Shown: positions 51,647 to 60,656 of the stretch, in pieces
How the letters are laid out: every line of letters starts with the position of its first letter
How positions within the stretch are numbered: the stretch's first letter is position 1
Assembly: GCF_024189295.1 (NCBI RefSeq)
Contig: NZ_JAIZEN010000001.1
Location: 496,001-560,000 of the forward strand
Source of the DNA: Halobacillus sp. A1
GTDB taxonomy: Bacteria > Bacillota > Bacilli > Bacillales > Halobacillaceae
Direction: 5' to 3'
DNA length: 64,000 bases
Notes under the pieces: generated by a model
Databases searched by the model: none
What the model was told of the DNA's origin: nothing
Seen by the model: the letters and a program-made list of their open reading frames with translations, nothing else
Position numbers and translations under genes: made by a program

Positions 51647-52420
51647 TCAACTCATTTCTTTAGTCTTTAGTGAATAACTCGCCCCTATAAGTAAAACTAC
51701 CATGAGTAATACCGTAACGGAAGAAGCTCCCCATAACTCTGAAGGTACATTTCCAGTTTCTATGATCTCTATCATATAGTTAGGGATTAAGTTAGGGAGC
51801 CACTCAATGATGTGTTGGAAAATCTGACTGAAGATTTGCATCACAATGATTACTGCAATCGTTAGAAAAGCCACAAGGCCCGGAATTTTAACAAGTGTAT
51901 TCATGAAAAAATTAACGGCAGTAATAAAAAGGATCCATAAACTATAAAAAGCCCCGGACATGATAATATTTGTGAAAGGAATGTTTTCAAATAGTATGGA
52001 AACATAATACCAGCTTGATAATAGGCCGGCGTATACTGCAGTAAGGTTCAAAAGTGAAAAGCTTGCCCACTTTGCAGTAATATAAGCCATGTGGTTGACT
52101 GGTTTGACGAGAATCAGCTCAGCTTTACCGCTTTTTCGTTCTCCTGAAATTGCGCCCATGGATATAAGAACGATAACAGCAACTCCAATCATATTGAACT
52201 GGCCGATGCTCATCATGATTACATCAGTGGGAGGGGGAGTAGGAATATCAATCGTAGCACCTTCAGGCAGCCCGCCTACTGAATCGAGTATTTGCGGCAA
52301 GTAATATGTAGTTAGCGGATCCATCAGCCCGAGAAGAATAAAAACGAGAGGCACCCATATCCACTTGAAATTTCGCCACGATTCGAGAGACTGTGCATTA
52401 AATATGGTCATCCACTGCAT
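51647..52420 (-). CDS. ABC transporter permease (YxlG-like)
   Basis: 257 residues with about six helices, ABC-2 type: the loop SMGAISGERKSGKAELILVKPV near residue 95 is the usual ABC2 marker. Overlaps the ATPase gene by 23 bp. With the upstream ATPase and PLD N-terminal-like gene it matches the order yxlE-yxlF-yxlG of the B. subtilis sigY operon, but no sigY-like or anti-sigma genes precede it here. Substrate unknown. Confidence 0.87.
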   Translation of the reverse strand: MQWMTIFNAQSLESWRNFKWIWVPLVFILLGLMDPLTTYYLPQILDSVGGLPEGATIDIPTPPPTDVIMMSIGQFNMIGVAVIVLISMGAISGERKSGKAELILVKPVNHMAYITAKWASFSLLNLTAVYAGLLSSWYYVSILFENIPFTNIIMSGAFYSLWILFITAVNFFMNTLVKIPGLVAFLTIAVIIVMQIFSQIFQHIIEWLPNLIPNYMIEIIETGNVPSELWGASSVTVLLMVVLLIGASYSLKTKEMS

Positions 52421-53318
52421 GCTGATTCACCACCTTCATAAACAAATCTTCCAGAGAGATACGTCCATATTCGAAATGAACGACAGGCCAATTGTTTTCA
52501 GCAAATAGTGTAAGCAGGCTGTGACGAGCGGATTCCATATCATCTACAATTAAATGAAAGCTCTCTTTCTTCACGGTTACCTCGGTGATGAAAGGAAGTT
52601 CTCGCAGCTTCTCGAGATAGCTTTGCAATTCTTGACTCTCGAGTTGAAGAAGAATCTTATTCATCGGATGCTTACCCCGAACCTCAGTAAAAGAACCGGA
52701 TTCAATAATTTCGCCATGATGCATCAATAACAGCTGATCACTTGCTTCTTCTGCATCGCTTAAGATATGCGTGGAAAACAATAATGTGGTTTCCAGTTTT
52801 AATTCTTCCATTAAATTAAGTACATCACGACGCCCGATCGGATCCAATGCAGAAACAGGTTCATCAAGCATCAGCAGCTTAGGCTTATGAATCATGGCCT
52901 GGGCGATGCCAAGGCGCTGTTTCATCCCTCCAGAGTATTGGCCGATCTTTTTATGTCCGGCATCTTTTAGACCTACTCGTTCCAGTAATTCTAAAGCTCG
53001 CTCATTTGCCATATTCTTAGATAAGCGGGCAAGGCGTCCGACATAGACGAGGAACTCTTTACCACTCATCCAAGTGTGGAATTGTGGATGTTGCGGCAGG
53101 TATCCGATTTGCTCGCGGATATCTTTCGTTTCGAATTCAGAGAATCGGATGCTGCCATTTGTTGGACGTATAAGTCCTGCCAGCATCCTTAAGGTTGTCG
53201 TTTTTCCAGCACCGTTAGGACCAAGGAGCGCGACGCAATGTCCCGGCTCTAAATGAAAGGAAACATTACGTACGACTTCTTGTTTACCAAAAGATTTTGT
53301 GAGTTGTTCAACTTGCAC
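52398..53318 (-). CDS. ABC transporter ATP-binding protein (YxlF-like)
   Basis: 306 residues. Walker A GPNGAGKT, Q-loop YLPQHPQFH, signature YSGGMKQRLGIAQAM, Walker B LLMLDEPVSALDP, switch His in STHILSDAEEASD. A C-terminal extension of about 90 residues is typical of drug or lipid exporters (CcmA/NatA group). Two bases separate it from the upstream YxlE-like gene. It energises the permease encoded just downstream. Confidence 0.9.
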   Translation of the reverse strand: MQVEQLTKSFGKQEVVRNVSFHLEPGHCVALLGPNGAGKTTTLRMLAGLIRPTNGSIRFSEFETKDIREQIGYLPQHPQFHTWMSGKEFLVYVGRLARLSKNMANERALELLERVGLKDAGHKKIGQYSGGMKQRLGIAQAMIHKPKLLMLDEPVSALDPIGRRDVLNLMEELKLETTLLFSTHILSDAEEASDQLLLMHHGEIIESGSFTEVRGKHPMNKILLQLESQELQSYLEKLRELPFITEVTVKKESFHLIVDDMESARHSLLTLFAENNWPVVHFEYGRISLEDLFMKVVNQHAVDDHI

Positions 53319-53320
53319 TT

Positions 53321-53539
53321 CTAGTCATCCTTTCCGAAAATGAAATAAGCAATAGGTCCGAGAATATTAAAGAAGATAATGATAAGCGCCCATAACCATT
53401 TTGGGCCATTCGTGAATTGTACTTTTGCTAAACTTATAAGAGCCGTAATCACAAGGATCAGCTGAATAATGATGAGCGGAGCTAAGATAGCCAAGTTGTC
53501 GCTGAAAAATTGTGGGGCAGATTGTGTTAATAGAATCAT
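53321..53539 (-). CDS. Small PLD nuclease N-terminal-like membrane protein (YxlE-like)
   Basis: 72 residues, two helices, ending in the typical WALIIIFFNILGPIAYFIFGKDD of the PLDc_N family. In the B. subtilis sigY operon YxlE is an anti-sigma helper; here it heads the ABC operon with no sigma factor nearby. The ATG follows AAGGAGGAAAAA. Role probably in regulation or stability of the transporter (inference). Confidence 0.85.
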   Translation of the reverse strand: MILLTQSAPQFFSDNLAILAPLIIIQLILVITALISLAKVQFTNGPKWLWALIIIFFNILGPIAYFIFGKDD

Positions 53540-53608
53540 TTATTTTTCCTCCTTCATCTTCTATACGTTCTATATATCCAATTGGTTTCCCTTTTATGAA
53601 TTGATGAG

Positions 53609-53637
53609 TTGACATTATTATCAGAATTTTATACACT
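53609..53637 (+). promoter_or_regulatory. trp operon promoter
   Basis: TTGACA (53609-53614), 17-bp spacer, TACACT (53632-53637). It would start the transcript at about 53644, ten bases before the first GAG triplet of the leader. Confidence 0.75.
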
Positions 53638-53652
53638 GTTTGAAAGCATGAA

Positions 53653-53709
53653 GAGCAGAGAATGAGATTAGTCTAGTTGAGGAAACAGGGTGAGCTGAGC
53701 GAGCTTTAG
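53653..53709 (+). promoter_or_regulatory. TRAP-binding site: eleven (G/U)AG-type triplets in the trp leader
   Basis: GAG or TAG triplets begin at 53653, 53658, 53664, 53669, 53674, 53679, 53692, 53697, 53701 and 53707, with one imperfect CAG at 53686. That is eleven, mostly 5-6 bases apart, the exact architecture of the B. subtilis trp leader bound by the 11-mer TRAP (MtrB) when tryptophan is plentiful. Downstream come weak hairpins (GGAAT/ATTCC, ATGGC/GCCAT) and TTTTTT at 53763-53768, a plausible attenuator, and a TCCATAA/TTATGGA hairpin abutting the trpE ribosome site. Confidence 0.85.
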
Positions 53710-53834
53710 GAATCCGACGGACGTTAGGAGCTGTCAGATGGCCTGAGCCATTGAATTCCACCTTTTTTCATCCCACATTTGAATACCCCTCAACGTCTCA
53801 TTTTCCATAACAAATTATGGAGAGGTGAGCACCC

Positions 53835-55346
53835 ATGAGTATGACGACAAAGGAATCATTCCTTGCAGATGCTGAGGAATACCGCACGATTCCGATTTCC
53901 CAATCCTTTTATACCGATACACTTACGCCCATCCACATGTTTCACGCATTGCGCGATGAGGCCGTCTATATGCTGGAAAGCCAGGACCCTGAATCTCCAT
54001 GGTCTAATTTCTCATTTATTGGTTTAGACCCGATGATTGATATCTCTCAGCAAGAAGGCACGTTTATAATAGAAGATTTTCAGGAAAAAACAACCCGTAC
54101 TGCGTCGAATTTCAAGGACGCCTTTGAAAAGACGGTAGATGAATTAAAAGTAAAACAGGCAGATGTTCCTTTGCCATTTAAGGGAGGGGCTGTTGGATAT
54201 ATCGCTTATGATGCGATTTCCGATTATGAGCCTGTACCGTTTGCAGAACCCGATCATATGGATTTATCCAATTATCACCTATTGTTCTGTAAAACTCTAA
54301 TTGCCTACCATCATAAAACAAAAGAAACGACAATTTTGACTTTTGCTAGATTAAACGGCGATGAGGCTGCGGAGGAAATGTATGAACAAGCAGCCGGGCG
54401 TGTTAAAGAAGTAAGCCAGCGTCTGAAAGAAAACAGTTTCCTTCCTGACTTGATGTTGACGGACGAGCTCTCAGATCATTCCATAGATTTGAAGAGTAAT
54501 TACGAAAAAGAAGATTTCAAAAATGATGTAGAGAAAATTAAAGAATATATATTAGCTGGCGACATCTTTCAAGCGGTGCTTTCCCAGCGGTTTCAAGCAA
54601 CGACCGAACGGAGCGGTTTTGAGCTTTATCGAATTCTAAGAAAAGTCAATCCGTCTCCCTATATGTTTTATTTGAGGTTTCATGACGTAGAAGTGATGGG
54701 AAGCTCTCCCGAACGGCTGTTAGAAGTGCAGGACGGTGAACTTGAAATCCACCCTATTGCCGGCACGAGAAAACGAGGCAGCACTCAGGAAGAAGATGAT
54801 GCCTTAGCTGAAGAGCTTTTAGCTGACGAAAAAGAACAGGCAGAACACAGGATGCTAGTAGATTTAGCGCGTAACGATATGGGAAGAGTTGCAGAATATG
54901 GGACCGTCAAAGTTTTTGATTATATGACGATTGGTCGGTTTTCGAAGGTTATGCACATCATCAGCAAGGTGACAGGGCAGTTGAAAGAAGGAGTTTCCCC
55001 AATTGATGCCTTGATTTCTGCTTACCCAGCCGGCACACTTTCTGGCGCACCGAAAATCAGAGCTATGCAAATTTTAAGGGAACTTGAACCAACCCCCCGT
55101 CATTTATATGGAGGAGGCGTGGTTTATTTAGGCTTTGATGGTAATATCGATTCTTGCATCACCATTCGTACGATGACTAAAGTAGGCGATCAAGTATACG
55201 TGCAGGCAGGAGCCGGCGTAGTAGCCGATTCCGATCCAGAAGCAGAGTATCAAGAAACGATTAATAAAGCGAGCGCATTGAAGCGCACAATAGAAATAGC
55301 TGAGCGAGCATTTGAGAAGAGCAGAGAAGGAGTCGAGACGAAATGA
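53835..55346 (+). CDS. trpE: Anthranilate synthase component I
   Basis: 503 residues. Chorismate-binding fold with PSPYMFYLRFHDVEVMGSSPERL, HPIAGTRKRG, HRMLVDLARNDMGRV and the YPAGTLSGAPKIRAM block. The N-terminal MLESQDPESPW contains the LES tryptophan-feedback site, so the enzyme is probably inhibited by tryptophan. It makes anthranilate from chorismate with the glutaminase TrpG encoded at the operon end. The ATG follows GAGAGGTGAGC. Its stop overlaps the trpD start by four bases. Confidence 0.97.
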   Translation: MSMTTKESFLADAEEYRTIPISQSFYTDTLTPIHMFHALRDEAVYMLESQDPESPWSNFSFIGLDPMIDISQQEGTFIIEDFQEKTTRTASNFKDAFEKTVDELKVKQADVPLPFKGGAVGYIAYDAISDYEPVPFAEPDHMDLSNYHLLFCKTLIAYHHKTKETTILTFARLNGDEAAEEMYEQAAGRVKEVSQRLKENSFLPDLMLTDELSDHSIDLKSNYEKEDFKNDVEKIKEYILAGDIFQAVLSQRFQATTERSGFELYRILRKVNPSPYMFYLRFHDVEVMGSSPERLLEVQDGELEIHPIAGTRKRGSTQEEDDALAEELLADEKEQAEHRMLVDLARNDMGRVAEYGTVKVFDYMTIGRFSKVMHIISKVTGQLKEGVSPIDALISAYPAGTLSGAPKIRAMQILRELEPTPRHLYGGGVVYLGFDGNIDSCITIRTMTKVGDQVYVQAGAGVVADSDPEAEYQETINKASALKRTIEIAERAFEKSREGVETK

Positions 55347-56365
55347 AACAAATTTTAAGTGAGATTGTAGAAGGAAAAACGTTGACAGAAGAAGCTGCAT
55401 TCGAAGCTATGAACGAAATCATGCAGGGCAACGCAACGACGGGCCAGCTGATGAGTCTCCTTTCCGTCATCCGTCATCGTGGAGAAACGGTTGAAGAAAT
55501 GACCGGCTTTGTTCGAGCCATGCGTGCCAATATGACAAAGCTCGAAGTAGAAAATGATGAGATCGTAGATACGTGCGGAACAGGAGGAGATGGCAGCTCC
55601 ACATTCAATATATCCACAGCCGTATCGATTATCCTTGCTGCCATGGACGTAAAAGTCGCTAAACACGGCAATCGTAAAGTATCATCAAAAAGCGGAAGCG
55701 CCGACGTATTAGAAACTCTGGGCATTCCGATTGATACGACCCCGGAAGAAGGGGCAAAAGCTATTTCAGAAAAAGGGATGACATTCATGTTCGCGCCGAA
55801 TTATCATCAGGCGATGAAGCATGCCGGGCCAGCCCGTCAGGAACTTGGTTTTCGAACCGTCTTCAACTTGCTTGGACCGATGTCTAACCCTGCGAACGCC
55901 AAGCGTCAGCTCATTGGCATTTACGATACGGCCTATGCTGAAAAGATGGCCGAAACGCTGAATAAATTAGGTTCTACACACGTCTTATTAGCTACCGGCC
56001 GGGATGGGCTGGATGAAATCACAATGTCGGGTGTCACGGACATCGTAGAACTGAAAGACGGAAATATCACGCGATTCACAATTGAGCCAGAAGATTTAGG
56101 ATTGAATACAGGTCAATTGAAAGATATCCAAATTACAACAAGCACAGATAGTGCGCAAATTATAGAGAAGGTACTTCAAGGCACAGCTAACGAAAGTGCC
56201 ATGACCATTGTGACGATGAATGCTGCAGCTGGATTGTATGTAGCCGGCAAAGCTGCAGACTTAAAAGATGGCGTTCAAAAAGTCCAGCAAGCTATTGAAG
56301 CAGGTACGGTATATGATTATTTCACTTCTATTCAAGAGGAAAAGGAGCGACGTCAGTATGCTTGA
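55343..56365 (+). CDS. trpD: Anthranilate phosphoribosyltransferase
   Basis: 340 residues. PRPP-binding signature DTCGTGGDGSSTFNIST near residue 75, followed by AKHGNRKVSSKSGSADVLETLG, both diagnostic of TrpD. It joins anthranilate to phosphoribosyl pyrophosphate. Overlaps trpE by four bases (ATGA) and trpC by eight, giving strong translational coupling. Confidence 0.97.
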   Translation: MKQILSEIVEGKTLTEEAAFEAMNEIMQGNATTGQLMSLLSVIRHRGETVEEMTGFVRAMRANMTKLEVENDEIVDTCGTGGDGSSTFNISTAVSIILAAMDVKVAKHGNRKVSSKSGSADVLETLGIPIDTTPEEGAKAISEKGMTFMFAPNYHQAMKHAGPARQELGFRTVFNLLGPMSNPANAKRQLIGIYDTAYAEKMAETLNKLGSTHVLLATGRDGLDEITMSGVTDIVELKDGNITRFTIEPEDLGLNTGQLKDIQITTSTDSAQIIEKVLQGTANESAMTIVTMNAAAGLYVAGKAADLKDGVQKVQQAIEAGTVYDYFTSIQEEKERRQYA

Positions 56366-57119
56366 TACGATTCTAGCGATAAAACAACAAGAGATTGAAC
56401 GACTATATTTACCTGAAGCGGCTGACGTGAAGAAGGTTCCTTTTGCTGAATCTCTTAAAAATTCGAATAAAATTGCCGGGTTGATTGCAGAAGTGAAAAA
56501 AGCCTCTCCTTCGAAAGGAGTCATCCGCGATGATTTCAACCACGTGATGGTTGGGAAACAGTATGCTGATGCGGGCGTTCAGGCGATTTCAGTGTTGACT
56601 GACCAGCACTTCTTCCAGGGGCATCGCGACTTTTTAACGGATATTAAGAAATTCGTGGATGTTCCTGTCATGCGCAAGGATTTTATTATCGATCCCGTAC
56701 AGGTGGAGGAGAGCAAGCTAATGGGTGCTGACGCTATCTTGTTGATTGGCGAAGCCATGGAGCCGAAAAAACTTCATGAGTTATATTTGCAAGCTTATGA
56801 ATCTGGCATGGAAGCGCTCGTTGAAGTGCATAGTGAAGAAACACTTGAAGGTGTGTTGAAGGAATTCACACCTGAGGTATTAGGTGTGAATAACCGCAAT
56901 CTTCACACGTTTGAAACGAAGCTTGAACAAACCGAAAAAATGGCGAAGCTGGCCCCAGAAGAAGCATTTCTTGTGTCTGAAAGCGGAATATTCACGTATG
57001 AGGATATCCAGAAAGTCGTTAGTTATGGTGCGGGCGCTGTTTTAGTGGGAGAGTCACTGATGAGACAAAACAATATTAAACAGGCAGTGACAAATCTCCT
57101 GGACGGAGTGAACGTATGA
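56358..57119 (+). CDS. trpC: Indole-3-glycerol phosphate synthase
   Basis: 253 residues from the ATG at 56358 behind AAGGAGCGACG; the longer frame from 56268 lies within trpD. Barrel motifs: IAEVKKASPSKGVI, MRKDFIIDPVQVEES, EALVEVHSEE and GVNNRNLHTFE, VSESGI. It closes the indole ring. Stop overlaps the trpF start (ATGA). Confidence 0.96.
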   Translation: MLDTILAIKQQEIERLYLPEAADVKKVPFAESLKNSNKIAGLIAEVKKASPSKGVIRDDFNHVMVGKQYADAGVQAISVLTDQHFFQGHRDFLTDIKKFVDVPVMRKDFIIDPVQVEESKLMGADAILLIGEAMEPKKLHELYLQAYESGMEALVEVHSEETLEGVLKEFTPEVLGVNNRNLHTFETKLEQTEKMAKLAPEEAFLVSESGIFTYEDIQKVVSYGAGAVLVGESLMRQNNIKQAVTNLLDGVNV

Positions 57120-57775
57120 TACGTGAGCCTCTCGTTAAATTATGCGGCAATCGATCAGCAAGCGATGTAGAGAAGAGCGCTTCTTCGAACGCTACCCACT
57201 TAGGCTTTATTTTTGTTAAAAAAACAAAGCGCTACGTCCGGCCGGAACGAGTGGGCCAATGGGTACGCCGTACAAAGCCGAAACAAAAGCTTGTAGGTGT
57301 ATTCGTTGATCCGACGATTGAGCAGCTGGAGGAAGTGCTTTCTTTTGTTTCATTGGACGTTATTCAGCTTCACGGCAGTGAGACCGTTTCAAATATATTG
57401 CAAATCAAAGAAGCGGTGGGGCTGCCTGTTTGGAAAGTCGTTCACCACCGTGATGGTGCCTTAGAACAGATGGAGATATACAAAGGCGTAGCGGATGGTT
57501 ATGTGATCGACTCAAAAGTAGAAGGTGCATACGGCGGCACAGGAGTCAGCTTTGACTGGAGTACAGTAGAAGACTATGTACGCGTCGCTAATGAACAAAA
57601 TGTTTCCTGCCTGATTGCTGGAGGGATCACACCGGAGAACGTGTCACAGCTTCTTGGACATCATCCAGAAGGCATCGATATATCTAGCGGAATTGAAACG
57701 AATGAACAGAACGATTTATATAAAATCCAAGCAATCATGAAAGAGGTGGACCGACATGCAGCAAGTTTTTCCTGA
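57116..57775 (+). CDS. trpF: Phosphoribosylanthranilate isomerase
   Basis: 219 residues. [12 protein letters not shown] near the N-terminus (the KICG motif as KLCG), IQLHGSE, and GGTGVSFDW and [11 protein letters not shown]. It isomerises phosphoribosyl anthranilate to the open-chain carboxyphenylaminodeoxyribulose phosphate. Overlaps both neighbours; the trpB start lies 20 bases inside it. Confidence 0.95.
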   Translation: MIREPLVKLCGNRSASDVEKSASSNATHLGFIFVKKTKRYVRPERVGQWVRRTKPKQKLVGVFVDPTIEQLEEVLSFVSLDVIQLHGSETVSNILQIKEAVGLPVWKVVHHRDGALEQMEIYKGVADGYVIDSKVEGAYGGTGVSFDWSTVEDYVRVANEQNVSCLIAGGITPENVSQLLGHHPEGIDISSGIETNEQNDLYKIQAIMKEVDRHAASFS

Positions 57776-58949
57776 TATCAAAGGACGTTTCGGTGATTTT
57801 GGCGGCAAATATGTGCCAGAAACGTTGATGGGGCCTTTACAAGAATTAGAAGAAGCTTTAGATGAAGCTATGAGCGACCAGGCTTTTCTGGACGAGTACC
57901 ATCATGTATTAAAAGAATATGCGGGACGCCCGACGTCCCTAAGCTATGCGGATAAGTTATCTAAGCAGCTGGGCGGAGCAAAAATATATTTAAAACGAGA
58001 AGACTTGAATCATACGGGTGCACACAAGCTTAACAATGCGATCGGCCAGGGGTTGCTTGCTAAACGTATGGGTAAAAAGAAAATCATCGCAGAAACTGGT
58101 GCTGGCCAGCATGGTGTAGCCTCAGCTACGGTTGCGGCTAAATTCGGCCTTGAGTGCAAAGTGTTCATGGGTGAAGAAGATATTCGCCGTCAGGAACTCA
58201 ATGTCTTCCGAATGAAGCTGCTGGGGGCTGAAGTCATCTCTGTTTCGAGCGGAAATGGAACGTTAAAAGATGCAACGAACGAAGCTATTCGTTACTGGGT
58301 CGCCAATTGTGAAGACCACTTTTATTTAATAGGATCTGTTGTAGGTCCGCATCCCTACCCACGCATGGTCCGCGATTTTCAGCGTGTTATAGGGGATGAG
58401 TCGAAAAAGCAGTTTTTAGAAGTGGAATCTGAGCTTCCTGACCGGATTTATGCATGTGTAGGCGGCGGAAGTAATGCAATGGGGATGTTCTATCCATTTT
58501 TGCAGGATCCATGTGAATTAATTGGAGTTGAAGCGGCTGGTAAAGGAATCGATACTCCAGAACATGCTGCTACACTGACAAAAGGAACTCCAGGTGTAAT
58601 CCACGGATCTATGACTTACCTTATGCAGGATGTAAATGGACAAATTACAGAGCCGTACTCAATCTCAGCAGGGCTGGACTACCCGGGAATCGGACCGGAG
58701 CATGCTCATCTTTTCCAAACGAAGCAAGTGCGCTATGAATCGATTACTGATAAAGAAGCGTTAAGTGCATTGCAGCTATTGACCGAGCAAGAAGGTATTA
58801 TCCCAGCGATTGAAACGGCACACGCTTTGGCACAAGCATTCAAGGAAGCAGCTGAAATGACTCCAGAGCAGACGATCCTGATCAACTTGTCAGGCCGTGG
58901 CGACAAAGACATGGCCACGCTGATGGAACATTTTCAGGAGGAGGAATAA
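57756..58949 (+). CDS. trpB: Tryptophan synthase beta subunit
   Basis: 397 residues. PLP lysine in [20 protein letters not shown], phosphate-binding [10 protein letters not shown] and the catalytic GAGQHGVA. It condenses indole with serine to tryptophan together with TrpA. The ATG at 57756 follows GAGGTGGACC, inside the end of trpF. One base separates its stop from the trpA start. Confidence 0.97.
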   Translation: MQQVFPDIKGRFGDFGGKYVPETLMGPLQELEEALDEAMSDQAFLDEYHHVLKEYAGRPTSLSYADKLSKQLGGAKIYLKREDLNHTGAHKLNNAIGQGLLAKRMGKKKIIAETGAGQHGVASATVAAKFGLECKVFMGEEDIRRQELNVFRMKLLGAEVISVSSGNGTLKDATNEAIRYWVANCEDHFYLIGSVVGPHPYPRMVRDFQRVIGDESKKQFLEVESELPDRIYACVGGGSNAMGMFYPFLQDPCELIGVEAAGKGIDTPEHAATLTKGTPGVIHGSMTYLMQDVNGQITEPYSISAGLDYPGIGPEHAHLFQTKQVRYESITDKEALSALQLLTEQEGIIPAIETAHALAQAFKEAAEMTPEQTILINLSGRGDKDMATLMEHFQEEE

Positions 58950-58950
58950 T

Positions 58951-59751
58951 ATGCTGACACAAACTTCATTTCAAGGGAAGCTGACGAAAACAGAAGATTT
59001 GTTTATCCCGTTCGTTGTAGCTGGAGACCCGACTCCTGAACTGACGATCCAATTTGCACTGCGGCTGCAGAAGGCTGGTGCAGACATATTGGAACTCGGG
59101 GTACCCTATTCAGATCCATTAGCTGATGGACCGACAATCCAGAGGGCGGCACAGCGCGCATTGCAACAGAATATGTCACTGACGAAGGCAATTGAACTAG
59201 TGCCTAAGCTGCGAGAAGCAGGGGTGGAAATTCCAGTCGTTATTTTCACGTATTATAATCCTGTCATTCAAATGGGATACGATCGCTTTTTCGAAATGTT
59301 AGAAGAAAACGGAGCAGAAGGTGTTCTGATTCCTGATTTACCATACGAAGAAAGTGAAGAAATCAGAGGGTTGGCAGAAGAAAAAGGAGTCGAGTTCATT
59401 TCGCTTGTAGCACCTAATTCGGATACCCGCATCAAACAAATTGCTGAGCATGCTAAAGGTTTTCTGTATTGCGTTTCGACGCTCGGAGTGACGGGCGGAA
59501 GCAATCAGATGTCTGCAGAAACCTTATCATTTATTAAAAAGGTAAAAGAGCATAGCCAAGTGCCGGTAGCCGTCGGATTTGGTGTTTCTACGAATGAAGA
59601 TGTACAATTAGTAAGAGAGCACTCCGATGGCGTCATCATCGGAAGTAAGATTATTCGTTTGATCGAAGGCGAGCTGGAAGCATTCGAAAATGGACAGGAA
59701 GAAGAAGCACTCGAACGTTTTTATCAAGAGATTCGACAGCTTGTAAAATGA
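58951..59751 (+). CDS. trpA: Tryptophan synthase alpha subunit
   Basis: 266 residues. Catalytic acids in ELGVPYSDPLADGPTIQ (Glu and Asp), IPDLPYEESEEI and GFGVSTNED with phosphate-binding glycine loops. It releases indole from indoleglycerol phosphate for TrpB. The ATG follows AGGAGGAGGAA. Confidence 0.97.
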   Translation: MLTQTSFQGKLTKTEDLFIPFVVAGDPTPELTIQFALRLQKAGADILELGVPYSDPLADGPTIQRAAQRALQQNMSLTKAIELVPKLREAGVEIPVVIFTYYNPVIQMGYDRFFEMLEENGAEGVLIPDLPYEESEEIRGLAEEKGVEFISLVAPNSDTRIKQIAEHAKGFLYCVSTLGVTGGSNQMSAETLSFIKKVKEHSQVPVAVGFGVSTNEDVQLVREHSDGVIIGSKIIRLIEGELEAFENGQEEEALERFYQEIRQLVK

Positions 59752-59754
59752 ATC

Positions 59755-59777
59755 TAGACCAGAGGAGCTGAGCAGAG
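59755..59777 (+). promoter_or_regulatory. Possible TRAP-like triplets over the trpG ribosome site
   Basis: TAG (59755), GAG (59765), GAG (59770) and GAG (59775) sit on a five-base register; the site at 59760 does not match. They cover the trpG ribosome-binding region. In B. subtilis TRAP blocks translation of the equivalent gene through nine such triplets, so a reduced version here is plausible but short. Confidence 0.4.
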
Positions 59778-60377
59778 TTGATCTACATGATTGATCACTA
59801 CGATTCCTTCACGTACAATCTCGTCCAGTATTTAGGCGACCTTGGCGAAGAAGTGATCGTGCGAAGAAACGACGAAGTCACCTTTGAAGAAATCGATGAG
59901 CTGCAGCCAGAATTGTTATTTCTGTCACCAGGTCCCTGTTCACCGGATGAAACCGGAATCACACTTGAAGTCATCGACCGATATAAAAAGACGATCCCCA
60001 TCTTTGGCGTATGTTTAGGCCACCAGGCCATTGCTCAAGTATTCGGCGGAAAAGTCGTCCGAGCTGATCGATTGATGCACGGCAAAAGCTCGGAAATCTT
60101 TCACGATAACCGATCGATCTATAGAAATCTCAATAACCCTATGGAAGCCATGCGCTACCATTCCTTGATCGTCGATAAAAAAGATGTCCCCGAAGAATTT
60201 GAAATCACCGCCGCCACCGTTGAAGGAGAAATCATGGGCATCCGACACCTTGAATATCCTATTGAAGGCGTCCAGTTCCACCCGGAATCCATCGGAACAA
60301 ACGACGGCATTCAACTGCTTAAGAACCTTATGGATCAGCTGAGGGAAGAAAAAGAAGAAGAAGTGGTCGCAGACTAG
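59778..60377 (+). CDS. trpG: Anthranilate/aminodeoxychorismate synthase glutaminase subunit
   Basis: 199 residues from a TTG at 59778, ten bases after AGAGGAG; the ATG at 59787 is less well placed. Class I glutamine amidotransferase: nucleophile in GVCLGHQAIAQVFGG, the His/Glu pair in VQFHPESIG. It supplies ammonia to TrpE; in many Bacillaceae the same subunit also serves PabB in folate synthesis, where the gene normally sits. Here it closes the trp operon. Confidence 0.94.
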   Translation: MIYMIDHYDSFTYNLVQYLGDLGEEVIVRRNDEVTFEEIDELQPELLFLSPGPCSPDETGITLEVIDRYKKTIPIFGVCLGHQAIAQVFGGKVVRADRLMHGKSSEIFHDNRSIYRNLNNPMEAMRYHSLIVDKKDVPEEFEITAATVEGEIMGIRHLEYPIEGVQFHPESIGTNDGIQLLKNLMDQLREEKEEEVVAD

Positions 60378-60388
60378 ATAACTGAAAG

Positions 60389-60428
60389 AAGTCTATCTCT
60401 CTTAACTTTAGAGAGATAGACTTTTGTT
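60389..60428 (+). terminator. Terminator of the trp operon
   Basis: AAGTCTATCTCTC pairs with GAGAGATAGACTT with a loop of about nine, then TTTTGTTG. Confidence 0.9.
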
Positions 60429-60531
60429 GTGTTTGCTGGAGGGAAGAGTCGGTTGTGAAAACAAATGAAAGAAATAACTTCCCAAATGTCAGAATTATTG
60501 GCTGAAATGTAAAAATAAAGTCCAAAAAGTA

Positions 60532-60560
60532 TTGAATTAACGACTTAAAAGCGCTATAAT
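60532..60560 (+). promoter_or_regulatory. Promoter of tRNA-Ala
   Basis: TTGAAT (60532-60537), 17-bp spacer, TATAAT (60555-60560), ending 23 bp before the tRNA. Confidence 0.75.
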
Positions 60561-60583
60561 AAATTTTGTCGGAAAAATTATAC

Positions 60584-60656
60584 GGGGCATTAGCTCAGCT
60601 GGGAGAGCGCTACACTGGCAGTGTAGAGGTCAGCGGTTCGAGCCCGCTATGCTCCA
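60584..60656 (+). tRNA. tRNA-Ala (anticodon GGC)
   Basis: 73 nt fold into a standard cloverleaf: acceptor GGGGCAT/ATGCTCC, D arm TAGCTCAGCTGGGAGAGC, anticodon stem CTACA/TGTAG with loop CTGGCAG, T arm with GGTTCGAGCCC. Anticodon GGC reads GCC and GCU alanine codons. The CCA end is not encoded. A lone tRNA followed by an integrase fragment and odd genes suggests the 3' end has served as an integration site. Confidence 0.95.

Noticed and set aside
53540-53834. T-box riboswitch for trp
   Set aside because: No T-box core (TGGNACCGCG) is present; the regular GAG/TAG triplets instead point to TRAP.
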